Below, in pieces: positions 1 through 10,222 of a stretch of DNA of 64,000 nt. The stretch is taken from NCBI GenBank assembly GCA_030144725.1, contig JASKMD010000013.1, positions 186,001-250,000 of the forward strand, given 5' to 3'. Made by a program: the position numbers and the translations under genes. A model generated the notes under the pieces. That model made no database searches. It saw nothing but the letters and a program-made list of their open reading frames with translations, and was not told where the DNA came from. The first letter of the stretch is position 1, and every line of letters starts with the position of its first letter. This DNA comes from Haematococcus lacustris (Eukaryota > Chlorophyta > Chlorophyceae > Chlamydomonadales > Haematococcaceae).

Positions 1-3000
1 GTGGAGCGCCCTGCTCTCGCCCTGGACGTGTGGCACTGCCTGACCTGCTGCCTAAGCCCAGGTCCTGGGACGCTGTATGGCTCTGGCCCTGCCTGACCTG
101 CCTGCTGACATGCAGCCCTGGACCCCCTAGCCTGGTTTGAGGTCACAGGCTGCCTGGCCCGGCCTGGCTGCACAGACAGCTGCATTTCATGCTCTGGGCT
201 CCCACACCCCTCACCACTCAACAAGGTATACCTACCATCACCACCACAACCACTAACACCACCACTACCACCATCACCACCACCACTAACACTACCATCA
301 CCACCACCACCACTAACACCACCATCACCACCACCACCACTAACACCACCTTCCCCTCCATTACCAAACCACTACCGCCTCCCTCTCCCCCCACTACCAG
401 CACCGCCCAGCATCAGCGCTGCCACCAGCACAGCGTCACCACAGCCACCACCCACACTGTGGCCACCCCGGGCGCAGGGAGCTCGGCCATCAGTGTCCAG
501 GGCCACCAGCGTGTTGTCGGCTGTGTCGTACACGTACACCGGCAGCCCTGAGGTCTGCGCCTTGCCCTGCAAGCACGCAGGGGTGTCAGTGCCCCTTAGC
601 CGACACTGCTGCCTGGCAGAGGGGCAGGAAGACATGGGGTCAACAGGAAGACATGAAAACAGGGACGTCAGCAACAGCAGCAGCATAGCTTGAAGTGGAT
701 AGGTTGAGGGGGGTGATGGAGGTGACTAGGTCCTATCAGCAGGGGGGTCTATGGCCCCTGCAGCTGCTGGGGGTACACACAGTCACACTGCCAAGGCCAG
801 TGGGAGGGTCTGACCGCGTCTGGCTATGTCGGCCAGTCCTCACAGGGCTGGTAGGCTGCAAGCTTCCTGTCTCCAGACAAGGTCTGATTCAGCTGAGCGG
901 CTGATTCCTGCTTTACTGGTGTGCCAAGCTGTCGGGCTGGTAGCCTTCTAAGCGTTAAGCTGTTAGTTGTGGTGAGGTGCCCAGTGGCGAGGATGCTACA
1001 ACTTGTTTGTAGTAGCTGAGTGAGATGACCCACAGTCCAACATGCTGTTCCTTGTTGAGTGAGTGTTGTTGGCCTGATTCAGCTGAGCCCCTTCTATTCA
1101 ATCAAGTCCCTCACTGCTTCGCTAATCTACTGCCTCTGCCCCTCCAGGCTCAGCCCACACTTGGTCCAGGCAGTGGCAGCAGCAGCAGCACAGCAGGTGG
1201 TGAGGGAGGGAGGGGCTGAGCTCAGGCTGCATGACGCCGGGCTGCATGACCAGCTGCTCCGGCTACAGCCAGGCCACCGCACCTTGGCGTGCCCCCCCAT
1301 GATGTACAGCTTGCTGCCCCACACCGTGACAGTGTGGCCGGCTATTGGGGGCAGGGACACCAGCTCCACGGGGGCGGTGGGGGAGGGTGTGGCGTCAGCC
1401 GGGCGGCTGGGGCTGCGCTGCGGCTGCAGGGGGCTCCACTGGAGGGTCAGCGTGTCCAGCACCCACATGTCTGACAGGTAGCGGCCAGCTGCAGGGCGGC
1501 AGGGCGGGGGCAGCGCTCAGCAGGCTCACGTGGCCCTAATGGGTGGAGGGCTGAGGGCTGAGGGCTGAGGGCTGAGGGCCAGGTGGGGCAGCTACCACAC
1601 ACCAGCAGCAGCCACAGCTTTGTGTGCGGCCTCAACCTGCTGTGCTCACTGAGCTGCTGCTAGTCCCTGAGCTGCCCTGACCACCCCTGACGCCTGGGTG
1701 CAGGCCTGATCAGCCTCCCAGCCTCCCTGCAGCTGCAGCCGGTCACTGCCAGCCTGGCGTGGGCTGAGGTGCGGGCAAGCATGTGACAGGTGGTGGCAGG
1801 GTAGGGCAGGGTAGGGGGAGGCAGCCAGGGGGCTGGGGCGCAGCAGGCTTTGATTCAGCAGGGGGTGATACACAGGTCAAGCACTGCCCCATGTGCCTAG
1901 GTGAGGGGTGGGGCATGGTAGTGGGAGGCAGCGTGCAGGCAGGGGGCCTGGGGGGCAGGCTGTGGTCCAGCAGGCCGCTGCACTGAGGGGCGGCAGTGAG
2001 GCGCACCGTAGTTGCCCGCCACCACGTACAGCCTGTGGCCCACCAGGGCGGCACCGTGCTCGTAGCGGGGGCAGGGCCGCCGGGCCTCGCTGCTGCCTGT
2101 GGCCGCCGTGGGCAGCTGCACCCAGCTCAGCTCCTTGGCATACGAGGAGGCTGGCAGCACTGGCAGCACAGCTGCGCGTGACAGCCAGGGGTCAGGGGGC
2201 CAGCAGCAGCAGGAGGCAGGGTCAGGGGGAGAGCAGTAGCAGGCGGCAGGGGCGGGGGGACAGCAGCAGCAGGGGTGTTGAGTGAGTATAGGGGCAAGGA
2301 AGCAGAGACAGGTAGGGTCAGCGGGGAGGTGGGCCTTACCTGGTGCCACTGGCTCTGGTTTGGGGTCAGGGGCCGGGGCAGGTGCAGCGGCAGGGCCAGC
2401 CGTTTCCACCTTGTCCTCTGCTGCTGGCGCCGCGGCTGCCGCCTCCACCGCAGGGCTGCCTGGCTCCGTGTGGGTCAGCAGCCCGTACCACTCTGGCTGC
2501 AAGGCAAGCAGGCGGCCGCCCCTCACACGTGCCTGGCCCCTCCCTGGCACCTGTGGACCACCCCTGCAGCCCTCCCACCCTTGATTGCCTTGCCCAATAG
2601 CCCCTGGCCTGGCCCTGGTGCCACAGCCCAGGTCGCAGCTTGGCCCTGGTGCCGCATGATCACGATGTCTGCCCCTGCCCCCGCTGCCCCTGCCCCCGCA
2701 CCTGCTCCTCCTCCACTGTGCGCACGTACAGCCGCATGGCCTCCACAGCGCTCATGTCCCCCAGCTGGCGCCAAGCCTGCAGCCAGCAAGGCCAGCACCT
2801 CCAGCACCACCCTGGCACCCCACACCACACCCGGCCCGCCCTCACATGCATTCCCGCATCACCAGCTGCCTGCTGGCCCACACTCGTCTCCTTGCACTGC
2901 ACACTGCTCACTGGCTGGGCTGAGCTGCTGCTGGCTGGGCTCTAGGTCCTCACTGGCCTGCTGGCTGCAGGGCTCTTAGGTGCTGCCTGCTGGCTGAGTT

Positions 3001-4023
3001 GCTGGCAGGTGGCGGGTGTGGTGCGGTGGCAGGTGTTGGGTGAGCAGGTGGTCAGGGTGGTCACGGTAGCTGGGTGGCAGGTGGTGGGTGTGGTGCGGTG
3101 GCAGGTGTTGGGTGAGCAGGTGGCAGGCGCGGTGCGGTGCGGTGCAGTGCGGTGTGCCCCTGGAGGCCTCTGACCTGGTGCTTGGCGCTCTCCACCACGT
3201 TCCATCCCCAGGGCTTGCTCTCCCTGCAGGGGCCGGCAGATGCCTGCAGGGCACAGCACCGCACACACACAACCCATGCACCATGACGGCCATGCAAGCC
3301 ATGCAAGCTTACTAGGTCATGCAGCTCAAGACCTGGGGCATCATGGCTTGCTGGGGTGCTTCACGTCATCAGAGCAGTGGCCCGTGTTAATTGCAATGCA
3401 ATGCACGGCTGTCAAGGAGGCAAACAAGCGGGTTGTGTTGCTGGCCTGCCTTCCCCCCTCAGGCTGGTGCGCTAGTACTGTAGAGTTAGTAACCCCGTGC
3501 TCAACCACATGCATCAGACTGCTTTACTGGTGTGCCAGGCTGTCTGCTGAGCGAACGATGTGAGGTACTGTGGCAGAGACTCTGTGTGGCAGTGGACCTG
3601 AGGGTAACCTGCCGTCACTGTGCTGCACTGGGGCTGCATCCCCCTTGGCCACCCTGGACCGCGGCAAACTCCATGCCCGTGGCACGCTCCATTCCTACAT
3701 GCCCACTGGGCTCCCTGTCAAAAGTAGCAGCTTGAAGTTCTGCTACAGCTCTGCAACACAACCATGTCTGGTCCTGCCACATTCTGCCCCAATGCCCATC
3801 ACAGCCATGTCCCTGGCAAAGCGACATTTACCTGCTGGCCTAAAGCATACAGCACCAGCTGTGCCTCCTGCGACAGTGGCTTGCTGCCTGCAGGCAGAGC
3901 AATACGAGGTCCCTGGGTCGGACCGCTGGACATGCGGCTTCGAGTGCTGACAGCTTTCCGACCTGGTGGTCCCGTCTGCACGAACTGCTGGGCCGCTTTG
4001 AACCTGTCTGGGTAGCCCAGCAT
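1..4023 (-). CDS. Acyl-CoA-binding kelch protein (plant class IV ACBP-like), 3' end outside window
   Basis: Seven exons join in phase with GT-AG borders: 4023-3832, 3243-3175, 2776-2702, 2496-2340, 2171-2007, 1488-1283 and 566-456. The ATG at 4023 opens the acyl-CoA-binding domain: YPDRFKAAQQFV, then YALGQQ joined across the intron to ASAGPC, KPWGWNVVESAKHQ, and AWRQLGDMSAVEAM. These match the family's helices and the Tyr/Lys/Trp ligand region. A Pro/Ala-rich linker (exon 4) leads to kelch blades: PRYEHGAALVGHRLYVVAG, MWVLDTLTLQW, AGHTVTVWGSKLYIMGG and VYVYDTADNTLVALD. In plants this architecture binds long-chain acyl-CoA esters in the cytosol through the N-terminal domain, while the kelch propeller mediates protein contacts. 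The remaining blades lie left of base 1 or in the unresolved 1-455 stretch, where I could not fix an exon. Exon assignment is read from the sequence; function is by family. Confidence 0.88.
229..361. repeat. ACC-type trinucleotide microsatellite
   Basis: Imperfect array of accacc/actaac triplets beside the last recognised exon of the kelch gene. On the minus strand it would read as Val/Gly-rich low complexity, so it is treated as intronic. Confidence 0.8.
3013..3124. repeat. Short direct duplication in an ACBP intron
   Basis: A segment of about 38 bp beginning gggtgtggtgcggtggcagg occurs at about 3013-3051 and again at about 3086-3124, inside the intron between exons 2 and 3 of the acyl-CoA-binding gene. 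Confidence 0.75.
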
Positions 4024-5160
4024 GCAGACCGCGCCAGTCGCCTGCGGTCAGGACAGCGGACAGCTGTACAGATGCGGGGCACGGACACGCCCAGCCATCG
4101 TTAGAGCTATATGTTATGATTATCAGCGCGCACTTCGGCCATCACTGCGAGCAGGCTTCGGAGCAGTAGATCAATGCCAAATGCAGACGCTAGCCACTGC
4201 ACGGCTCGCTGGCACGTACAAGCCCAGCTGCGGCGAGCATCGGCTTCAAAACATCGTCTGTCGCTGTTAAAATGTGTGACCTAAGGTGTAACGCCTAGCT
4301 CCCTGTCTTCTCCTTTGCTTTTGCTGCTTTTTGCCGCTTGCTGCTTTGCTTCTTCGCTGCTTACTGATGATGAGGGATAATGGGTCTACACCACTACAAC
4401 CTTTGCATTACAACGTTGTTGGTATTCACACAAGCATTGCTCCACAGCACATTATTCCCCTACTATTACTACAGGGCAGGGGCTATGTTACCTGTATTCC
4501 GAACTGTTTGGATGCAGCAAGCATCCGGCACCAATATCTGATTCACTACCCCAACCCACTTGCGAAGGCCGGGCAATCTATGTTGGCATGAAACACATGC
4601 TCTGATGTAAGCAACAGTTCAAGCATTGTAAGCAACAGTTCAAGCATCATACAGGCTGCAGCCTGAGCCTGAGGAGCTGCCTGATGCTCAGGCGACCCCA
4701 ACTAACAAAAAATGACAGGAAATGATAGGAAACCGACCCCTGGTAGTCAAAACGACGCCGCGTCTCAGCCTCGTGGTTTATATTTATGTTTCGCACATCC
4801 CTGGATAGAGGACTCTGTCAGCTATGCGAAGCAGCTTGTAACATTTAGTATTGTGCACTGTGCTGAGTGCTATGGCGGCTCAAATCTTGACATTCAAATT
4901 CATGCCAGTTTTGCTCATGCGAGCCTCGCCGCGACCGACCGCCGCGACCGACGTGGCCCAGTAGCCTTTGCAAACAGTCAGGGACAGTCGCCGCAGTCAA
5001 AACAATGTACATGGCACGCCAAACCGATGTAACGACGCCCCTCCACCCATGCTCGGAAGTATACAAGGCTGCTGCATTGCTTGACCGCTTCGCGAGTAGT
5101 ACCTACTACCTGGCCACTCGGTAGGGCCACTCAAGGTGTGTAGGCCATTGCTACGTTACC
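4024..5160. other. Intergenic region upstream of the ACBP gene
   Basis: No gene recognised. It should hold the promoter of the minus-strand ACBP gene. It contains a 21-bp tandem duplication (tgtaagcaacagttcaagca core, about 4604-4647) and a diverged repeat related to about 48610-48710. Confidence 0.5.
4536..4650 (+). repeat. Diverged dispersed repeat, copy A
   Basis: Shares ttggcatgaa, cacatgct-like and tgtaagcaacag blocks, in the same order and spacing, with about 48610-48710. It looks like an old non-coding repeat; class unknown. Confidence 0.45.
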
Positions 5161-5261
5161 TTGCTCGACATGTTGGGTCCGATCCCTCCCGCCCGCCCCC
5201 CGCTTGCGTGTCGAGCTTGTGTCCAGCTCCGCCCTGACCCCCTGCTGCTCAGCTGGAGGGG

Positions 5262-5580
5262 TGGGCAGCCCAGGGGCAGCACCAGCACAAGCTGCCTGCT
5301 GCTGCCAGGGGGGTGCAGCAGGAGGGGGGGGCAGGTCAGGGGCGGCACCAGCACCAGGGGGTGGGAGGGCGGGGCTAGGGCTGCAAGGGGGTGGGAGGGG
5401 GTGGGAGGGTGGGGCTGGGGGTGGGAGGGGGTGGAAAGGTGGGGGCGGGGCTTAATAGGTGGTGAGGCTTGATAGGATAGGGAGGGCGGGGCAAGGGCTG
5501 CGAGGGGGTGGGAGGGTGGGGCTGGGGCTGGGAGGGGGTGGGAATGCGGGCTGGGGGTGGGAGGGGGCTGGGAGGGAGCA
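5262..5580. repeat. G-rich minisatellite (GGGTGGGAGG-like)
   Basis: Irregular tandem blocks of gggtgggaggg and ggctgggggtgg. Strong G-strand bias with no coding signal. Confidence 0.75.
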
Positions 5581-5978
5581 GGTTCCGGGCGGTCGGGGTG
5601 GGCTAGTCATTACTGCAAGGCAAAGTTGAGTCACGCCAAAGTCATTTCCAACCGGCCTGATCGATGAAATGCAGTGCGTTCTTCTCCAGCAGATGCTTCG
5701 TTGAGTAATAAACAAAGCTGACACTCGAAGTCAGAGTGGTCAGCTCACAACATGCCGATTTGTGCAAGGGGGTCCCTTTGTCAGCAATGTCGAGTGTCAA
5801 CTCGCCCAACGATGGTCTTCCGACGCCGCCTGTACCGATGAAAAGTTCGCGGAGCGAGCCTGGCGGGCTGAAATGTGATTGTACTACTGGCTCGATGCCA
5901 GGCGCAGTTCACTTATTGATGCCGCTACATACCACTAGTACGATTGATGGTGAGCAGCTGAGGTGTGTCCGTGATCGC
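5581..5978 (+). other. Unassigned stretch left of the hAT composite
   Basis: No recognised gene. An open frame from an ATG at about 5787 reads plus-strand into the hAT insertion point. If the insertion is ignored it would continue into the right flank at 16815 and stop after about six more codons. It has no family match that I know, so it may be chance. Confidence 0.25.
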
Positions 5979-5986
5979 TTGCGCCG
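5979..5986. repeat. Left 8-bp target-site duplication of the hAT composite
   Basis: TTGCGCCG immediately precedes the left terminal CAGTGTTACCAA. The same 8 bp follows the right terminus at 16807-16814. Eight bases is the hAT-superfamily duplication length. Confidence 0.93.
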
Positions 5987-6303
5987 CAGTGTTACCAAGT
6001 ACGATAGCCCGTGTCCAATTAAGTGGCGTATTACCGTGTTCCCAACACGGTTGGATTCTAGCACGAGCGTGTTGCGAGAGGTTACTGGTTCAAACCCCCG
6101 CTAACTCTTTTTTTCCCTCCGACGCCGCCAAGGCTGTTGTTAGCAAAGTTAGCTATCCAAACTTAAACGCAAACGCGCACATGCTCCTTAGCTTAAGGCA
6201 TCACACACAAGGAAGGCCTAATGCTAAGATGCCAAAGGATCACAGGGATAATCAATTGGTGGGTTAGGTGGCAAACAAGTGGTGGGTAAGATGCTTCATG
6301 TGC

Positions 6304-8181
6304 TCAAGGCCAAGGCCAGAGCCTCAGCCTCCAGGGCTGCCACACGGGCAGTCTCCTTAGCCAAATCAGCTTCCACTGCGGCCACCCACCGTATGTGTCA
6401 AGCACCCGTTGGCACATGGTGAGCACAGAGCAAAACCTCGTCTCTCCGGGGTTGAGCAGCTGCAGTGGCTTGTAGGCTGTGACGGTGTCGCTAGGGGCCA
6501 CTGCCTTGGGTGCAGCTGCCTGGGCCACGGCCTCCGCAATGGCTGCCCTCCTTGCTGCTGCTCCAGGTTGGGCACCAGCTTGATGCCTGCTAGCTCCCCC
6601 ACTGGGCAGCTGTCCAAGACCGGTGGCCAGTTGTCCACGACCAGCCATGGCACCACCTGCCTGCGGGCTGCCACCTCCAACGTTCAGCGGCTGTGCATGG
6701 CTTGGCAGCTGGACTCTTGCAGCCATCTCCATGGAAATGGTACGGAAGAGCCAGGTAACGGCCGGCCGAGCCCGGACAAAGTGCACAAGCCCCTTGGTCA
6801 GGGTGATGGTCCGCGCAGCCCACACGGGCTTGCCAATGTCCTCCAACAATAGGTCCAGGGTGTGTGAGCCACAGGGAATGGAAAGCACACGCAAGTCTTC
6901 ATCCTCCTCCAGCATCTTGCCAGCGGCCACACAGTTGGCAGCATTGTCGGAGAAAACTGCCACCACGTCCTCCACTCCCACACGCATGATGACTGCCTTC
7001 AGCGTTTCCTTCAGGTACACACTCGTTTTCTTGTTGTTGCCCGTGTCTATTGCCGACTCCAGCATAGATCCAGATGGGGTGGTGACGGTGGCATTGAGCA
7101 TAGAACGGGCAGATTCATCGGTGTAGCCGTCGAAGGAGACACTGCAGCCAAAATGGGACCGCTCAGCCCGCATGGGTGCCAGTTGACTGTCCAAGCGTTG
7201 CAGCGCCTGCATACATGCAACACTCATGCATGTCTGGGTAATGCGGTTGAGAATAGGAATGTGCATGGTGATGCTGCTGGTGATGCATGGTGATGCTGCT
7301 GGTGATGCATGGTGATGCTGATGCATGGTGATGCTGATGCATGTTGATGCTGATGAGAGTAGGAATGTGCATGGTGATGCTGATGGTGACGCTGATGCCA
7401 ATGACGGTGAGCACTATGGTGATGTTGATGGTGAGCCATATGGAATCATCACCTTGGGGACAAGCACCGTTCGCATGTGTTCGCAACTTGGGGGTTTGTA
7501 GGTACCAGGGTACACAGCCACCATCCTGAGCAATTTAGCAAGGCCGTCACCTCTGAGGAGGTGAAGTGGCACACCCCATTCCTGGGTCATGAGGTCAGTT
7601 AGCTGCAAACAAATGCACACATGCACGTGTTAAAATGTGCTTGCCATGTGACAGAAATGCTGGTGGTGGTGATGATACTCAGAAAAAAGCTGATGTTGAT
7701 GATGGGCACAGTTCAAGTAGCAAGTAGCTTGATGACGAGCACATGATGACGTGCAAGTAGCAATTGCATGTGCAAGTTGCAAGTACAAGTGCAAGTGGCA
7801 AGTGCAAGTCACGCCACCCACCGTGTCATCAATCATCTCCTTGGTCACCACATCTTGCGACGCGTTGCGTGAAGCACGCTGGCGCGATGGGGAGGGCTCC
7901 ATGCCATCTTCGCCGCGGCGCTTGTGGGTAGACGATGCAGCTGAGGCTGCGGCTGCGTCGTGTTGCCGCACTAGCTGGACCATCTCTGGGTCGGGGGCTG
8001 TACATTTCTTGACATCAGTTGTAGAGCCGCTGATGTGCTGTGCGACGCGCGTCACGCTATTGATGCTGGCTGTCCAGGGGCAGCGCTTGCAGGTGACATG
8101 CCATGCCGACTTGCTGGGTGATTCCTCCCTATGCACCGTATCCCATACTGCAGCGTAAAAGGAGGTGATGCGTCGCATCAC
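6304..8181 (-). CDS. hAT-type transposase with DUF659 core, unit 1
   Basis: Three exons join in phase: 8181-7822, 7602-7453 and 7206-6304, giving about 470 residues. Exon 1 has a BED-like zinc finger (AWHVTCKRCPW followed by VAQHISG). Exons 2 and 3 form a DUF659 RNase H-like core: YKPPSCEHMRTVLVPK, VSFDGYTDESARSMLNATV, FSDNAANCVAAGKML and PCGSHTLDLLLEDIGK, then GETRFCSVLTMCQRVLDT. In hAT elements this core cuts and joins DNA at the terminal repeats. The usual C-terminal hAT dimerisation domain is not visible: the frame ends soon after VLDTYGG. The protein may therefore be truncated or have an unresolved last exon. A +1 frame there reads VEADLAKETARVAALE, so a frameshift or missed splice is possible. 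Confidence 0.82.
7258..7440. repeat. GATGCT/GGTGAT minisatellite in transposase intron 2
   Basis: Tandem gatgctgatgcatggt-type units between exons 3 and 2. The same array recurs in units 2 and 3. His-rich frames through it are non-coding shadows. Confidence 0.7.
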
Positions 8182-9847
8182 GCAGCGCGCAGCTAGCTGA
8201 CTAGGCCCGGACCGGTCGTGTCGTATTGCCGCATTGCTCGCTCATTTTAAGCCAAAAATTCAAGATCCGAAAACACGAGGAATACGACCGCATTTTGACC
8301 GAATTTGGTAACACTGGTGCTCACCATGTGCCAACGGGTGCTTGACACATACGGTGGGTGGCCGCAGTGGAAGCTGATTTGGCTAAGGAGACTGCCCGTG
8401 TGGCAGCCCTGGAGGCTGAGGCTCTGGCCTTGGCCTTGAGCACATGAAGCATCTTTCCCACCACTTGTTTGCCACCTAACCCACCAATTGATTATCCCTG
8501 TGATCCTTTGGCATCTTAGCATTAGGCCTTCCTTGTGTGTGATGCCTTAAGCTAAGGAGCATGTGCGCGTTTGCGTTTAAGTTTGGATAGCTAACTTTGC
8601 TAACAACAGCCTTGGCGGCGTCGGAGGGAAAAAAAGAGTTAGCGGGGGTTTGAACCAGTAATCTCTCGCAACACGCTCGTGCTAGAATCCAACCGTGTTT
8701 GGAACACGGTAATACGCCACTTGATTGGACACGGGCTATCGTACTTGGTAACACTGGTGAGCACAGAGCAAAACCTCGTCTCTCCGGGGTTGAGCAGCTG
8801 CAGTGGCTTGTAGGCTGTGACGGTGTCGCTAGGGGCCACTGCCTTGGGTGCAGCTGCCTGGGCCACGGCCTCCGCAATGGCTGCCCTCCTTGCTGCTGCT
8901 CCAGGTTGGGCACCAGCTTGATGCCTGCTAGCTCCCCCACTGGGCAGCTGTCCAAGACCGGTGGCCAGTTGTCCACGACCAGCCATGGCACCACCTGCCT
9001 GCGGGCTGCCACCTCCAACGTTCAGCGGCTGTGCATGGCTTGGCAGCTGGACTCTTGCAGCCATCTCCATGGAAATGGTACGGAAGAGCCAGGTAACGGC
9101 CGGCCGAGCCCGGACAAAGTGCACAAGCCCCTTGGTCAGGGTGATGGTCCGCGCAGCCCACACGGGCTTGCCAATGTCCTCCAACAATAGGTCCAGGGTG
9201 TGTGAGCCACAGGGAATGGAAAGCACACGCAAGTCTTCATCCTCCTCCAGCATCTTGCCAGCGGCCACACAGTTGGCAGCATTGTCGGAGAAAACTGCCA
9301 CCACGTCCTCCACTCCCACACGCATGATGACTGCCTTCAGCGTTTCCTTCAGGTACACACTCGTTTTCTTGTTGTTGCCCGTGTCTATTGCCGACTCCAG
9401 CATAGATCCAGATGGGGTGGTGACGGTGGCATTGAGCATAGAACGGGCAGATTCATCGGTGTAGCCGTCGAAGGAGACACTGCAGCCAAAATGGGACCGC
9501 TCAGCCCGCATGGGTGCCAGTTGACTGTCCAAGCGTTGCAGCGCCTGCATACATGCAACACTCATGCATGTCTGGGTAATGCGGTTGAGAATAGGAATGT
9601 GCATGGTGATGCTGCTGGTGATGCATGGTGATGCTGCTGGTGATGCATGGTGATGCTGATGCATGGTGATGCTGATGCATGTTGATGCTGATGAGAGTAG
9701 GAATGTGCATGGTGATGCTGATGGTGACGCTGATGCCAATGACGGTGAGCACTATGGTGATGTTGATGGTGAGCCATATGGAATCATCACCTTGGGGACA
9801 AGCACCGTTCGCATGTGTTCGCAACTTGGGGGTTTGTAGGTACCAGG

Positions 9848-9852
9848 GTACA
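9848..9852. repeat. Left Copia target-site duplication GTACA
   Basis: GTACA is repeated at 13662-13666. The undisturbed copies in units 1 and 3 have a single GTACA here, confirming a 5-bp duplication. Confidence 0.93.
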
Positions 9853-10090
9853 TAAAGGCAGCACAGCACTCGTTAGAGGGATGGCCTCGACCGGACAAAC
9901 GCAGTTACAAACATAGGGCGAGCTTACGCTCACCTAAAGGCAGCACAGCACTCGTTAGAGGGATGGCCTCGACCGGACAAACGCAGTAAAGGCCCTACCG
10001 CAGAGCGCGAACTAAAACTGCCTCACACTTTAGTCAAGTACTCCCAGAAACTCTGATGGTCTGACTGACCTCAACCTCCTTACTCCAACA
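9853..10090 (-). repeat. Copia 3' LTR (minus-strand sense)
   Basis: 238 bp. In element sense it begins TGTTGG and ends CCTTTA, that is TG...TA rather than the canonical TG...CA. It holds an internal direct duplication of about 53 bp (9853-9905 and 9935-9987). Confidence 0.92.
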
Positions 10091-10100
10091 CTCCCACTCA
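10091..10100 (-). other. Polypurine tract of the Copia element
   Basis: In element sense GAGTGGGAG directly precedes the TGTTGG start of the 3' LTR, the expected place for the plus-strand primer. Confidence 0.65.
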
Positions 10101-10109
10101 GGCAGCCAG

Positions 10110-10222
10110 CAGAGTTACCCCCACACACTTGTCACAGCTTCACCAGACTTGCAGAACTCATACTTGACACCTGGCAGGGCCTTGGTCCATGACCAAAACC
10201 CACCTAACCACCTAACCCTGAC
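10110..10222 (-). pseudogene. Residual C-terminus of Copia RNase H region
   Basis: A frame reading TKALPGVKYEFCK and ending in a stop before the purine tract matches the usual Copia C-terminus (TKALPR-like). It is separated from the RT start by a short ggttaggt-rich junction, marking the deletion scar. Confidence 0.7.

Larger units (their letters stand above)
5987..8316 (-). mobile_element. hAT unit 1 (standard arrangement, 2330 bp)
   Basis: Left end CAGTGTTACCAA at 5987 and right end TTGGTAACACTG at 8305-8316. Segment A (5987-6418) and segment B (6427-8316) flank the sequence GTGAGCAC (6419-6426), which served as the self-insertion target in units 2 and 3. This is the only unit in which the transposase reading frame runs uninterrupted from B into A. 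Confidence 0.9.

Noticed and set aside
189..551. Thr-rich plus-strand frame at the left edge
   Set aside because: It is a translation of the ACC microsatellite.
6075..6117. tRNA or SINE-like signal: ggttcaaaccc followed by seven T residues (also inverted at about 8630 and 14790)
   Set aside because: The arms around it do not pair as a T-stem, and no A box is evident. It lies inside the hAT segment A.
6409..7126. Plus-strand frames across the hAT transposase, repeated in each unit
   Set aside because: They lie antisense to the DUF659 coding exon and show no domain.
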